Shown piece by piece: positions 1 to 11,601 of a stretch of 64,000 nt of DNA. The DNA comes from Stenocarpella maydis. Taxonomy: Eukaryota; Ascomycota; Sordariomycetes; Diaporthales; Diaporthaceae. How positions within the stretch are numbered: position 1 is the stretch's first letter; each line of letters starts with the position of its first letter. The translations under genes were made by a program, and so were the position numbers. The stretch lies in the NCBI GenBank assembly GCA_002270565.1, contig NQMI01000156.1, positions 38,330 to 102,329 of the forward strand, read 5' to 3'. A model generated the notes under the pieces. It had not been told where the DNA came from. It did no database searches and worked only from the letters and a program-made list of their open reading frames with translations.

Positions 1-1284
1 AGTTAGTTATCTGCTTGGTCTGTGATTGATATTCTCGGGATTATGGGCTTCCTAACAGTTGAGGGGACATGGGGAGGGGTAGAGTTTCTCCTGCTGCTGC
101 TATGCTGTCGCGCATATCACATGCATACATACACCGTTGCCACTCCCATTACCACGCACCATGCATGCTATACGCCGTTTCACGGACTGTGGGGAGGTGG
201 TTCATACACCTCATCTTGTTGCCTGACCTAAGTTCCAAGGTCACTTTCCGTGTGTCTCCTTAGAAGTTGGAATACGTATGCTCATACTCTCGTCCCTACA
301 GGAGGGGTTAGTTTTCCCTGTCTTTTCTATGGCGGTATGGCGGTGTGTGCTTTGTGTGCGCCGTGATGAGTGAATGAGTGACAGGTTGCGCTCTCTTGCT
401 GTGGCTGGCTACCGGTGAAAGGGTGGTGGTTCAGTGCTTGTTTCCTAACAAGAGTCGTGGGGGTGGGTGAGAGTTGGGACCCTAACAACGTCACATGCTG
501 GTTTGTGAGCGGCCAGTCCAGGGAGGAGGGAGGGGATAGACGGATGTGTGCAGTCTAAATATAGGGCAGACCTGGGGGTGGTGGTTGTGGGGCGGGGGAT
601 CCATGGCCATCTGTCCGTTATTCTGTTGTGGAACGGTGGATGCTACTGTGAATGTGTGCGTGCCTACCTAGGTATGTGCCAGAGGGTCCTCCTTTCTTGA
701 CTCTGTGGTGTGGGTGCCGGGCTACGTCGGGGTTTAACTATGGCGATGCGGTGTGATAGCCCGCTCTTGGGGCCCTTCAGTCGGGGTTATTTTCTTTATA
801 CTGTTGTGCGGACATGTGGATGGGACCGGAGGTGGTATTTATAAGGAGGTATATAACATCTTGGTTGGTCCTGGGGGCTGTGAGGACAGCATTGTGCTTG
901 GCTGGGCTCGATGCACGGACGGGGAGCGGTTGACGTCGGCGCCAACGGTTTCTGGCAATCTTGAACTACCTGCCTGTGTGGCCCCGATGTCTGACGTCCG
1001 TAACTTCAGCACTTGAAATTCTAGATTTGTGATCTTGTATTTATAAGCTACTACACCCCGCAGGCTCGCGAACCATGAGCAATATATGATAATAGCTATA
1101 CTAAAGAACAGCAAATATCAAGCTCGACCTGAACAGACAATTTTGTTTCCACATTGCCCCGACTTAGATTTGGATGAAGAGGAATGAGTGAGATGGCAGT
1201 ACAAAAAGAAGGCTCCTGGATGGAAATGAGACTTGAGTACGGAGGCAAACTTGTAAGAGGAACCATATCACGCTTCATCCGTGC
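1..1284. other. No supported gene; intergenic
   Basis: I see no credible gene here. Short open frames exist on both strands, but none has recognisable protein character or a plausible intron structure. The stretch has G-rich and T-rich runs typical of untranslated fungal DNA. Positions about 767-845 resemble 3985-4055, described as a separate repeat. Confidence 0.5.
767..845 (+). repeat. Diverged short duplicate of 3985-4055
   Basis: Both segments share the order CAG-GGGG, a T-rich run, ACTGYTGTG, GRCATGTG, GGAGRTGGT and TATTNAT. They lie at comparable spots near neighbouring genes, so this could be an old local duplication of untranslated DNA. Identity was judged by eye only. Confidence 0.3.
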
Positions 1285-2324
1285 TCAGGTGGTGCCCTTC
1301 CACCAACCTTGCACGCTTTCACGCGCTGAACGCCATAAACTCGCTTCCCAACCTCCCTCCCTCGAACTGTGGTCGTCTTTCTTTTTGTTTTCCGAAACAC
1401 CTTGGTCTTCGAAAGCCTCTTGGAAGAAGGTGGCCACCGCCAACGCCGCTTGAATCCAGCTATGAAGACGTTGCCCGATTGGCTTGCCCTTCTCCTCAGT
1501 AGTGTTCTTCTGGCCGGTCCCAGGCGGAGACGGGAGCGAGGTGCTGCTGGACGCGGCTTTGGGTAATCCAGCCTGGTCCGTATGGGGGGCACCCGTCTTG
1601 GAGGTATCATCTGGCCCGGATGTAGCGTCAGGATTTGGAACTGCCTTCAGACGGACAACGGCGCGCTTGTCCTTGATCTCGATCGTTATGGACTGCGGTT
1701 CACTTTTGAGTACCTTTGCTGCCTCAGTCATCTGCCAATTTCCCTCAGAGCCCATCTCCCTGGCGGCCTGGAGACTCGGTACAGGGGCCCATCCGAAGCT
1801 TCTAGCAATGAGTTTTCTTGGCTCTTTAGAGCGCTCCATCGAATCCTCGTCCTCGTCCTTGCTGAGCACATGCTCGTGGCCTCTGATGTCCCCGGCACCG
1901 CCGCGGAAACCATGGTGGTATACCGCCGCTCCAAGATAGCGGTTCGGCGAGTCACACAACGCTGCAACTTTGGGTGTCCGAAGAAGCTCCGCGACCCGAA
2001 GCCAGGCGGCCTCGAACGGCTTCTGCTTGGGCACATCCCCCTTCGTGGTGACAAAGACAATATTGCGATAGAACTCGGGCCCGCAAAAGTACTGGACCCA
2101 TTGGAGGGTGCGCAGGTCGTCGTTGGTCATGCGGGCCTGGTCGCCGCCGTAGATGAAGAGAAGGCCGATGATTGTGGTAATCGGGCTGAGGACCTTGAGG
2201 CAGCCGGAAATGTCGGAGAAGTTGCTTCCATTGTCCATATCGCAGGCGCCGAAGCCCGCCGTGTCGACGAAAATGTACTTTTGCCCCTCGATAAAAGCAG
2301 GACAGAGACGATGGAAGAGAGTGC
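1285..2324 (-). CDS. GTPase-like protein, 5' end unresolved
   Basis: This is the 3' exon of a P-loop GTPase-like gene. It begins just after an acceptor (ttccacag, read on the minus strand). The extended frame reads YIFVDTAGFG (G3/Walker B, DTAG), then a conserved helical segment with a Tyr-Gly-Gly-Asp-Gln turn, then FVTTKGD (G4, TKxD). The C-terminal half is hydrophilic and Ser/Pro-rich, followed by a helical segment near the end. The layout resembles the AIG1/septin-like cytosolic GTPases that are common and lineage-variable in ascomycetes. I could not find the P-loop (GxxxxGKS) exon in the roughly 300 bases upstream. The gene may therefore have an unrecognised first exon, or be 5'-truncated and non-functional. 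Function beyond nucleotide binding is not inferable. Confidence 0.55.
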
Positions 2325-2914
2325 CTGTGGAATTTCGTCAGTCATTTCCCAAGGTCCACTGTCAGAGGTTAGATGGTATGGATGTTGTCTTGAAACGAAC
2401 CGGTATTATCAGTCGAAGTTACCAAACGAGCTAATGCTTGTGAACGATTCCCGACAGCAAATGGTGGTTCGGATAAACAACGGCGAGGGCCCAGCAGTCG
2501 CCGGCCACATCCTCTCGCCTCCACCTCACACAAGCAAACCAATATGACACCGCCTGGGGGATCACTGGGTGGTGGGCGAAAGTTCATCAACATTCAAGGA
2601 GCTACCAAACGGAAACAGCACCACAAACACAACTAACAAGGATTGCTGATGGTGAAGGACAAGATTTTGGACCTGTACAGTTGCATGCAGCTGAGACTGG
2701 TCAGGGAGATCATGTGGTGTATTTACAACTTCAGAAAGTAAGAATCGGAGACCTAGCCGCAGTCCGCATGTGTTTGACAATACCTGTGACCAGGGAACCA
2801 TGGGAATACAAGAGGTACCTGGATTCATGGAACAAAGAACTGAACAATACGGCGAGGTGTGGTGAGCAGGGGCGAGAAAAAAAGCACCAAACAGGTCCGA
2901 ACGAAGCGATCCAC

Positions 2915-3926
2915 ATGACTACCAGCCCTACTGGCAGCACGACAACCTTGGCGGAGTGGCAGAGGATTGCCGACCACTGTACGACTATCGAGGACGCCAT
3001 AAAGCAGAGGCTCATTGGAAGAGCGTGTTACCTGGTGGATGATCTGCTCGATTCACTGCCAATCCGCGCAAGGAGCCCTGATCCCTCAATGTTTCTGCAG
3101 CTTTGGCAAGCTTGTCTCAAGCTTTTGTCTATCGACAAGCGTAATGTCTTGCCCTACAGCACCATGAACAGACTTTTAGGCGCCATCCAGCAGAGCCTAT
3201 CTGATATGAAGACTGGACAAGGCAATTCGGCGATTATGGTGGAACCGCTTGAGGATGTGCTGAAAGCCCTGGCAAGTGTCAGCCGACCCAGCCTGAAGGA
3301 GACAATCCGCCTCGCCACTTTCAAGACGGCAATTACCCTGCAAGAAACCATCGGAGACGAAAATTCCATGGCATTTTCACTATGGTCCTTCTATTACCGG
3401 ACCTAGAAGACCTCGGACTCTTCAAAAGGTGCCCTGTTGAAAAAGCTGGAACATGTTTGGCAGAACATTTTGGAGGCTTCAGCCGAGGACACTGTAGCTA
3501 TAACATACTATTATACCCACGCTTTCCACAGCATCACCAGGGATATGGCAAAATCAGCCAGATTGGCCGAAGATCTTGTCAATAAGGCAATCGCCGTAGG
3601 CTTCGCCGATGAGCCCACCTGGGGCATGCAGGCCCTCTCCTTCCAAGTCTGCTCGAAGATATGGGCACGATACCTCCGGGCCACTGCTTTCACGGCGACG
3701 GATTCACCAGGAAATGCTTATAGAGCGTCACAGATACTATACCGCCATGCAAGATGCTGTCAGCATCCCGGAGAAAGAAGATATGTTGTGCTGCGTGGCA
3801 GCTGCGTGCATGGCTAGGACGCTGGGGTATTGGCTTAAGAGCGAGCTGCCTCACCTTGAAAACAAGGACTGGTATGGGCATGCCAGGAGGCTCTTGCATG
3901 CATTATCTGAGTTAGAGGAGGAATAA
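2915..3926 (+). pseudogene. Broken gene for a helical protein (Clr5-associated-like)
   Basis: A coding-like frame runs from about 2768 or 2915 (candidate ATGs) through an in-frame TAG at 3404. It continues in the same frame to about 3645 and shifts frame to end at 3926. The second half (around LKKLEHVWQNILEASAED) is Ala/Leu-rich and helical. It resembles the repeat-like C-terminal regions of fungal Clr5-domain proteins, but no Clr5 DNA-binding domain is visible. The frame change could be a 65-nt intron at 3646-3710 (GT...CAG, phase 0) or a frameshift. The stop at 3404 has no acceptable intron around it: the only tight GT-AG pair gives 22 nt. Most likely a decayed gene; a sequencing error at 3404 is the alternative. 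Confidence 0.4.
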
Positions 3927-4695
3927 CACTGGGGAAATGTAGAGAAATTTATAGGGGCCTGTGGTGCGGTGGGTCTCGGTCTTTTCAGCTGGGGGCTTTT
4001 TTTTTGGGACTGCTGTGTGGGCATGTGAACAGAACGGAGATGGTGTTATTGATAGATGTCCCGGACCCATCAACCTTTTTTTGTCTCTGATTTATATTGG
4101 TGTGAAAAGATTGTGGAAGACATGAGTGGTTTTTGTGTTTTTAGAAACTCAAACTTCATTGTCAGGCTTCACTTCTCTTCTGATTTTGAATGCGGATTTG
4201 GGAATGGCAAGGACACGTTGGTATTCCTCAAATGGTACTGCTGAAACCAACAGTTTTGCAGTAATTGGTTTATATACATCCTGTGAATATCAGAGACCAA
4301 AACAGCTAGGTTTTAACTATGTTCAAGTTGGTTATCAAGGATTTCAGCTCCCACGCTCCAAGAAATGCTTCCCTGTGAGGAGGGCCAGCTTCTCCAAAAG
4401 TCCTATCGATTTCGTCGATCTGAGGGATACAAATGACTTGGGAGAAGCGCATGGCTATGCCTGTCAGCCAAGCGAATCTCTACTTACTGCTTCCGTCGTA
4501 AAGACACGGAGACCGGAAAACCCGTGAGCATACAGCCTACTTACAGATTGAGAAGCCTGCCCGGCACAGACTGTTGCAATGTGACCACACCGAGAATAGT
4601 TGCTGCCGACCAGTCAAGGCATGGGAAATAAAACAAAACTCTTGCTCGTCAAGCGGCCACTCATCCTTGAGCTTGGCACCTTTCTCGTGGATCAG
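3927..4695. other. Intergenic, no supported gene
   Basis: An open frame of about 130 codons at 4126-4527 (+) has no recognisable domain and an irregular composition, so it is not called. The convergent SET-domain gene ends at 4696. A copy of the 767-845 segment lies at 3985-4055. Confidence 0.4.
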
Positions 4696-6112
4696 TCACG
4701 GGATTCTGAGTTTCCAGCTCCAATGCCCCTCTGGATCCTCAACCAGCTCCCGCATGTCCCTGACCCCCCGATCCGACGGCCCAAAACTCCTCGTCCCATA
4801 ACTCACAGCCAGCCTTGCATACCCCACCGCTTTCTCCCAATCCCCTGCGGCGTTCCACTCTAATGCGGCGACGCGATAGGGGTGCAGCAACACGGCGTCG
4901 AGCCCGGTCTCCTCGCGGGCGAGGGAGACGAGGAGCTCGGCCAGCTCGGTAGCGTTGATCGTCTCCTCATCGGTGGCAGGGACGCCATCCTCCCTTTTGT
5001 CGAGGAGAAGCGGCCAGAGGGAGGCCATCTTCTCTAACCTGTCATCAGAGGCGGTGAAGGGCTCCGGGGCGGAGCATGCGGCGCAGGTGCACTGGAAGCC
5101 CCATCTATCATGGAGGAGGGATTGGCGGCCGGCACGGGTGAGAAATGGACTGTGAGTCAGGTCAGCAGCGAGGGCTTTCCGGGCGAGGCTCACTGTTCTT
5201 GCTCACCTTATGTAGGACACAGTGATCTCATCTCCAGCCAGAATGGGCCGAATGGCGTGGATGTCCATCGTGGCGGTGGTGGGGTTGAAGTGATAGGCTG
5301 CGTTTGGGCGGCAGTCGTGGTTCATCCTCGATACTACGGAGCAGTATCCCGTCAGCCCACACATCATCCATCACTTGCTCCCAAACTCATCGAGCCACAG
5401 TTCAAGACCACGCACCTTCGGGAAATAACGCCCCGATCCCACACCCACCCTCGCCCACGTCCAAATCGACCATGTACGCGCTTGTCGCGTAGATCCTGCC
5501 GACGAGGTACCACTCATCCGGCGGCCCGTCGCCAAACACTGCGAGGCCCATCATCCTGTCCTTGTGCGCCGGGGATAACAGAGCCGCGGCGCCGTTGAAG
5601 AGGCGCGCGAGGTGGTGCTGCGGGACGAGGGCCATGGCGCAGTGGTCGACCATCATGATGGGCGGGTCGCTGAGGATGTGGTCTCCCCGCGAGAAGTTGG
5701 TGGTTGCGACCACGCCGAGGCCCTTGCCTGGGACCGGGCGCACGTCATATTTCTGGAGCAATGAGCGGCTGTCATGGTCTGCGGCGGAGCTGGCGGAGTA
5801 CAGTACGTCCAGGATGTCTGGTGCACGCTGCGTCTCTGTGAGGATTGGGATGGGGCCGGGGCTGCCGTTTTCATCGGCCAGGGGAGAGGGAGATGGAGCT
5901 GTGAAGATGCAGAATTCGGTGCCGTCGTTGGTGTGGTAGCATGGGCCGGGTGTTAGGCATTGCTCTCCTGACCTTATCAGGAGGCTACCCCCCGAGATGA
6001 GGTTGGTATTCGGGCAATAGCCTGCTGTTCCAACACTGTGAGGTGTTGTCTCGGAGGCGGCGATGTGGGTGCAATGGATGGCGAAAGAAATGGGAATCGC
6101 ATGGGGCAGCAT
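4696..6112 (-). CDS. SET-domain protein, secreted-looking N-terminus
   Basis: Three exons on the minus strand, 6112-5416, 5333-5207 and 5149-4696, give 425 residues. The introns are 82 nt (gtgcgt...gtag) and 57 nt (gtgagc...cacag). The N-terminus is hydrophobic and followed by a Cys-containing segment, as in fungal 'SET domain-containing protein 5' homologues that appear secreted. The SET core begins near RPVPGKGLGVVAT. Splicing exon 1 to exon 2 restores FPEVSRMNHDCRPNA (the NHxC pseudoknot motif, residues about 237-240). ITVSY supplies the usual active-site Tyr, and WGFQCTCAAC is the post-SET Cys cluster. It resembles SMYD-type proteins without a MYND finger. Lysine methylation is inferred from the family; the substrate is unknown. 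It diverges from the gene starting at 6545. Confidence 0.85.
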
Positions 6113-6544
6113 ATGATAAGACCGGGATCTGTATTATCTGAGACAGAGTAATTGAACTTCTAAACTAGAAATTTCCCTCGGCGTCGAGGTGATATGGCAC
6201 CGCAAATATTGAGATGATCTAACGGAACCGGGGGAGGGGGAGGGGAGCTCGCATACCTAGGTTGTTTAAAATTCGTCGGCTAATAAATCTGCACGGGTAA
6301 TAGCATACCGTTCAAGGGGCAGGGGCTGCTACCAATATTGAACTAAACCTAGAACTGCCTGGGATGGTTTTCGGACCTCAGCGAGTAGGTCAGGCTCGCA
6401 AGACAACTGACCAATCGACGTGCTTCAAGGCATGTTCCATGGCAACTGGAAGAAGTGCTCTATATTTAAATCTTTCACTAGATATCGTTCCCTTGGACAA
6501 ATTCTTCTTCTCAATCATTCTTTTACCCTCCTCGGTCGTCCAAC
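6113..6544. promoter_or_regulatory. Divergent intergenic promoter
   Basis: 432 bases separate two divergent start codons. A TATA-like element (TATATTTAAA, 6461-6470) lies about 75 bp before the rightward ATG, followed by a pyrimidine-rich leader typical of fungal transcription starts. A G-rich run is at 6230-6246. Confidence 0.45.
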
Positions 6545-7467
6545 ATGACAACCACATCATCCTACAACGAGACAACGATCGTTTCCCTCCTCAGAGAATA
6601 CTACTCTCTGCTCATCTCCCTTTCCTACCTCCATGCTTCACAGGTCATGAATCCCCCGCCGTCTGGCCACACAATCAACGACTCGCTATGCAACCAACTG
6701 GGTCTTGATGCTGCGGTGATATCGCTGCTGAAGAAAATACCATATGTCGATGGGCCTTATACTGATGGGAAACTCGACGAGGGTGCCTCTGCGTACGGAT
6801 GCATGATCTTCCCCGGCTCATGGCGCGGCGCCAGGGCATATTCCTTCTTGCGAGACGATGATGTCATCGCCAGCCGGGACCCGGAAGCTGATGGGTCGGA
6901 GGGGGTGAGATTGTATTACCTACTCAGCCATGATGTTGCATTGGCGCACAACCTCAGGGATGGCATGACTGTGGTGCTGGACACAAATGCCAGTACGCCA
7001 TCAGAATCTCCCAAAGCCAGGCAGTGCCAGGACGGAGTAGCTGACACCCTACAACAGACACTGTGAGGATGCTGGACAACAATGACAGTCCAGAAGTTTC
7101 CAATCCGGAGGGAACTCCACTTGAGAGACCTTGGGACCCTGGGCATTATCGGAATTACTACGCGCAAGATGCGACATCTTACTTAGAGGGCCTAGTCACC
7201 AAGATTCGGTCGTTGGAATTGATCCCCTACGGAGGAGGCCAGTACGAGAGGCAGTTTTATGACCAAGAGACTCCTGAAGTCGTAAGTAACTCCAGAACTG
7301 AGATGCGGGATGAATGCGACCAGCGGTTGACTGACCGATTTCCGCAGCATGATGAAGTCAAGAAGATTCTCCTAGAGGAGTACGGCTGGGGCTCGGAGAG
7401 CTTCAGAAAAGAAGACTGGCAAGCGGAAGCCGAGGGAATTTGGGAGAGGATTATTCGTGACTCCTGA
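6545..7467 (+). CDS. Conserved ascomycete protein of unknown function
   Basis: Three exons, 6545-6992, 7058-7281 and 7348-7467, give 263 residues. The introns are 65 nt (gtacgc...acag, with a gctgac branch site) and 66 nt (gtaagt...gcag, with gttgac). The second intron is divisible by three and lacks an in-frame stop, so unspliced RNA would also be open. The N-terminus reads SLLREYYSLLISLSYL, followed by a PPPSGH-type segment and a central two-aromatic region (YGCMIFPGSW). A middle stretch (VVLDTNANTVRMLD) reads as one strand-rich block only after splicing. I recognise the style of a common, uncharacterised fungal family but know no assigned function. No signal peptide, membrane segment or catalytic motif is visible. 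Confidence 0.75.
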
Positions 7468-7560
7468 TACTGAGGCCATGTATAATCAATTTAAGCTGAC
7501 TCGAAGATTTGTGGTAAAATTGCAAGGTTTTCCGCCCACAAGTTTAAGTACCCAGGTAGA

Positions 7561-10060
7561 CTACACGCCAACACAGTACCAATAGTTTGGCCAAAGACCC
7601 CCACAATTATCTCCAACAGCAGTGTTCCAAGCATAGAATTGGTCCAATGTAATTCCATATTTCTGCGCAATATCGTAGCAGCTATCATTCGAAACTGCCT
7701 CATAGAATGTCTTGCAGCCATTTACCATTCCAGTCTGTGTAGGCGTAGGCGTTGTCACGGACGTAGCCGAGGTCGTGGTCGCCGAGGGGGAGCTCGCAGT
7801 CGTGCTCACAACAGCCACACCGTCGACACAGTAGGCATAATCCACCCAGAAGCCATTGCACGAGGTGTCGACGTTGGTGTTTATGGTGATGAACTCTGCC
7901 AGCGTCAGACCGTACTCCGTCGCGACGTCTGAGCACGAGTCGCCCGACTTTGCGATGTACCACTCGTAGCAGTCGGGTGTCGTGCCCGTGGTGGTCTGTG
8001 TCGGGGCGGGGACATAGGTTGTTGCCGCTGTTGCTGTCGCGGTCGGCCTCGTCGAAGGTGCCTTGGTTGTGGTCACGGTGGTCACGGTGGTCCCGTTGAC
8101 CGCGGCAACGCTGTTAATTGTGAGCGAGGGTTTCCCTCCTAGCTCCAAGGTCCCACTCACCAGTAGTCATCTCCAAGAATGAGATTAGAGCAGGCAGAAT
8201 CAATTGTAGGATTCAAGTCTAAAAGTGTCAGAGGAACGTTAAGCGGTTGTGAAGGGGGTTTGCGCCATACCAATGAGTTCCGAAAATGTCAAACCAAATC
8301 TCTCAGATAGTACATCGCAGTCATCACCATCTGAGATTTGATAGTAGAGACCGCAGTTTGGAATTGTTCCAGATGGCGTAGGATATGCGTTGGAGCTGCA
8401 GGATATTAGAAATTTGTTCCGGGAGACAAAGAAAATACGTACGCTGTTGTTGTATAGACAGTTGGATTTGCTACAGCGGCCGCGGGTGGAGTATATGGGC
8501 CTCCCGGAGGACTAGGCGAGGTGTTACCATTTGCCTCTTGAGCTCTGGCTTGTTACAAGACCTCAGTTTGGACTCACCCAACACAGACAATAGTACCGTG
8601 CGTAACATGACCTTGCCCGATATACGGATTCCACGACATAAACTGAGTCAGGGTAAAGTTGGAGTAATTCGCAACCCAGTTCTCGACGCTCAGTGTGTTA
8701 TTATTCCAGGTTATGCCGCTTCCAAGATTGACGACGGTGATTGGGCATGACAGCGGGGCGCACAACACCTCGCCCTTCAAGTCCGAGCAGAACATGTAAT
8801 CATTGAGGTTATAGAGACCCTGGCTTGGGATTTGGTATTGCAATGCTGCTTGTTGGCAAGTCAAGGAGCTGTTGACAGTGATGGTTTGTGGGCAAATGCG
8901 GGAAAGAGTGGAATTTGCGTCAGGAACTAAGGAACCACTTCATATGCGTCAGTAGGACATTGATGCCGGTTATATTAGGTGTTAATATTACTCACTATTC
9001 CAACGCATTCGAGAAATCGTTTGCTGGAGAAATGGTGTCATCGAGATTACAGTTCGCCTTGATGTTTTCCCAGATTTGGGCTGTTATATTGCTTGTGGGC
9101 ATCAGCAGTGAAGACAGGTTGGATAGAATTCGACTTGTCTTACTCGTAGAGATCACCCCATTTGTTCTCGAGTCCGTATTTGAACGTCTGTCTACTCGAA
9201 TTAGCTTATAAGCGCAATTCTGGAGCCAGGGAACCAACAAGAAGCACGAAGAACATTGAATCTCTAGTGGATATTCATCAAATTCCAGGGTAACTGGCCA
9301 TCCATAGTTATCATCATCGATTGGGTCACCTTGCTGAACGTAATAATCGATGGCCGACATTGCGGTTGAGCCAGCCGAATCTGATGCGTTGGACCATTCA
9401 AAGTCGAAGTCACCATAGCAAGTGCCGTTCTCATCTACAGTATAGCTCCAGTATTCGGCTTGTGCGTCAAAATAACATTTTGTGGTGTGCTCTGGCCAGG
9501 TCGCCGTCCCGCTCGCGACCATTTCTGTGATGTTCCAACTACGATCGTGGATTAGCCATCTCCTGGAACAAATAACAATGCACGTAGATACTGACTCACG
9601 TTTTTTCAACATCAAGACAGAAGTCAGACGAGCCAGTATCTTTGAGGCATATGAGCCCGAGTTTGTATTGCATGTAGTCAATCCACTGTGGGAATGTGAC
9701 ATTATTGCTATCAATTGACATGTAGGCATTGCCGCATCCGGACTCCACGGCAGTGAGGAGCTCTGCCATAGATGATGAACAGCCTGCAGTGCAGAGACTA
9801 GTCATCGAAGATGTGTTCCATCCTGGAAGTATCAGCGCTACTGCTTGTGAACCGGTTTCATGGAGTGACTGACCAACTTGTTGAAGGCCATACGTCGTGA
9901 GCTGGATGATGTCCTCCGGACAGCTGATAGAAGTGTTAAGAGCAGCATCACAAGATACTGGGAAATTACTAGCGAATATTCGCGTTTGTAGGCCGTTGTA
10001 CAGCATCGTAGCCATACCTTGGCCCGCTAGGCCAGACAAAGCCCAAAGAAGGGCAGCCAT
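7561..10060 (-). CDS. Secreted LysM-domain protein (four LysM-like modules)
   Basis: Seven exons on the minus strand, 10060-9600, 9538-8996, 8937-8578, 8511-8443, 8395-8271, 8218-8161 and 8110-7561, give 721 residues. The N-terminus (MAALLWALSGLAGQG) is a signal peptide. Residues 1-330 form a Cys- and Trp-rich extracellular region. LysM-like modules lie at about 345-395 (degenerate), 488-540, 586-635 and 671-721. The last two carry the fungal CxxWY...GDSC...W.N...C.GLW..YWYCV pattern. The modules are joined by Thr/Ser/Pro linkers. It should bind chitin or chito-oligosaccharides outside the cell. Several introns sit at module edges. It diverges from a GH18/CBM18 chitinase, a pairing known for subgroup C chitinases in mycoparasites and other ascomycetes. 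Possible roles are self-protection of the wall or masking of released fragments. Confidence 0.88.
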
Positions 10061-11601
10061 GACGAACGTGAACGATAATTGAAAGTAGAGAGATTGCGAG
10101 AAGGCAGAGGTTCAAGCAGATGAAATAATCTATCACGTCATGAAGGGTATTTATTGCAGAGCTGGCAATGGACGAGACGCCGGTAAGAGGTCCTTTGCCA
10201 TCGGAATGTAATGCAGAAGATCAAAGGACCGCATGCTAGCTCCAAGATAGGGGCCTGAGGTTCTTCAATCCGTAGGGAAACTACCTTGCCTTGATCTAGG
10301 CCCACGTATCTACATGCATGCTAACTATCTTTGGAAGACTTTACATCAATATCTCGGAACACTTCGGTGTGCTCGGCGGCTGGGAGAATCCTTCTGATGT
10401 CTCAGCCAGGAAGCAACGCCATTTATTTCTAACTTACCTAGAGGAATCCTTCCAATAGTGTCCTCGTGCATTAGGGGTCCGGATGTTTGAGCAATCTCCA
10501 GTAGAATGAACACGTTAGACTGCCGACTCAGTTAGACGGGGCTGCAACGGTAAACGGCAACAACGGCAGTCAGGTTTACAATGCCTTGGTTCACAAAGTT
10601 GAAACCGAGATGATCAGGATTGCCTCCCGATGTCACACCTCCAAAATGGGCTCAGTAAGAAGTCGCTGGATGATTGGATACCAGCAAGTTTGTCTCATCT
10701 TACTTGCATGATATAGAATGCAGTGACAATGGAGGATTGCAGACTCCAGGCAGATGACCTGATTTTTAATAACCATCAGCACGAATGCGGCGTAGTTAAT
10801 GCCCCTCAAGTGCAGGGGCTATAGCACATGAATCTGGGTCATTTCAGGATGTGGCCACTTCGGCTCAGCCGGCTGGTCTGACGCGTCTGGTATCCTTCGT
10901 GAAGCAGGAAGAGACTAATCTTTCCTCTGACGGGGGGTAGCCGCTATCGGTCGTGTTGAAGGCGGGCGCTGATGCAGTGTCTAACTATTCTCGCCTGCCC
11001 TCTCGAAAATTTCCCTGTGACGCCACTGGCTTCGGGAATCAGGTGGCCTGTGATTCTTGTTGCTTTGAAAGATGTTCCGCCTAATGGCGAGAAGGTACAA
11101 GGACGACAGCCACGCTCCAGTGTCTCGGTTTGTCATGGTTTCAACGGCGGCTGCGGAAGCGGGTAGCGCTTCCGTCGCCTATTTTGTTGATCGGTTCATC
11201 GATAAGGCTGTATAAGCATTCCCTGAAAAAGCTTGTGTTTGCACTAGTCTTGAGATAATGGTGCATCTCTCCGGAGCCAGGCTGCATCTGGCATGTGGGG
11301 CCGGATGTTTCCATGGTTCTGTACTGTACACTGTCTGACTGTTCACATGCATGCCACTAGCCGCGTGACTAGCGATGAATGTCATAGTGAGGGTGTAGTG
11401 GCAATTTGAAGGATCTCATGAGTGTGGCACCAACTTCAGGACTACGGGAAAGGAATCTGACAAGGGGTCATTCTATAGATGCTTCCGACCTTGGGCCAAG
11501 GGCTTTGCAAGACGCTTCCGCTAAATGTATATACCAACAGCCCATCTAGATGTTGGATTCATTATGGTATAGCAACTCGTCTCCAAGCACGAATCAACAA
11601 C
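10061..11601. promoter_or_regulatory. Shared promoter between LysM gene and chitinase
   Basis: The 1.54-kb stretch has no supported gene. A TATA-like CAATAAATAC (minus strand, about 10147-10156) lies roughly 90 bp before the LysM ATG, and TGTATATACC (about 11526-11535) lies about 70 bp before the chitinase ATG. The divergent layout suggests shared regulation, but I saw no clear operator repeats. Confidence 0.45.

Noticed and set aside
753..1114. Overlapping open frames on both strands
   Set aside because: No domain, no homology-like pattern, and the two strands compete; looks like chance in non-coding DNA.
1582..2547. 321-codon open frame on the plus strand
   Set aside because: It is antisense to the GTPase exon, which has real G3 and G4 motifs.
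4126..4527. 133-codon open frame
   Set aside because: Composition changes along its length and no family is recognisable.
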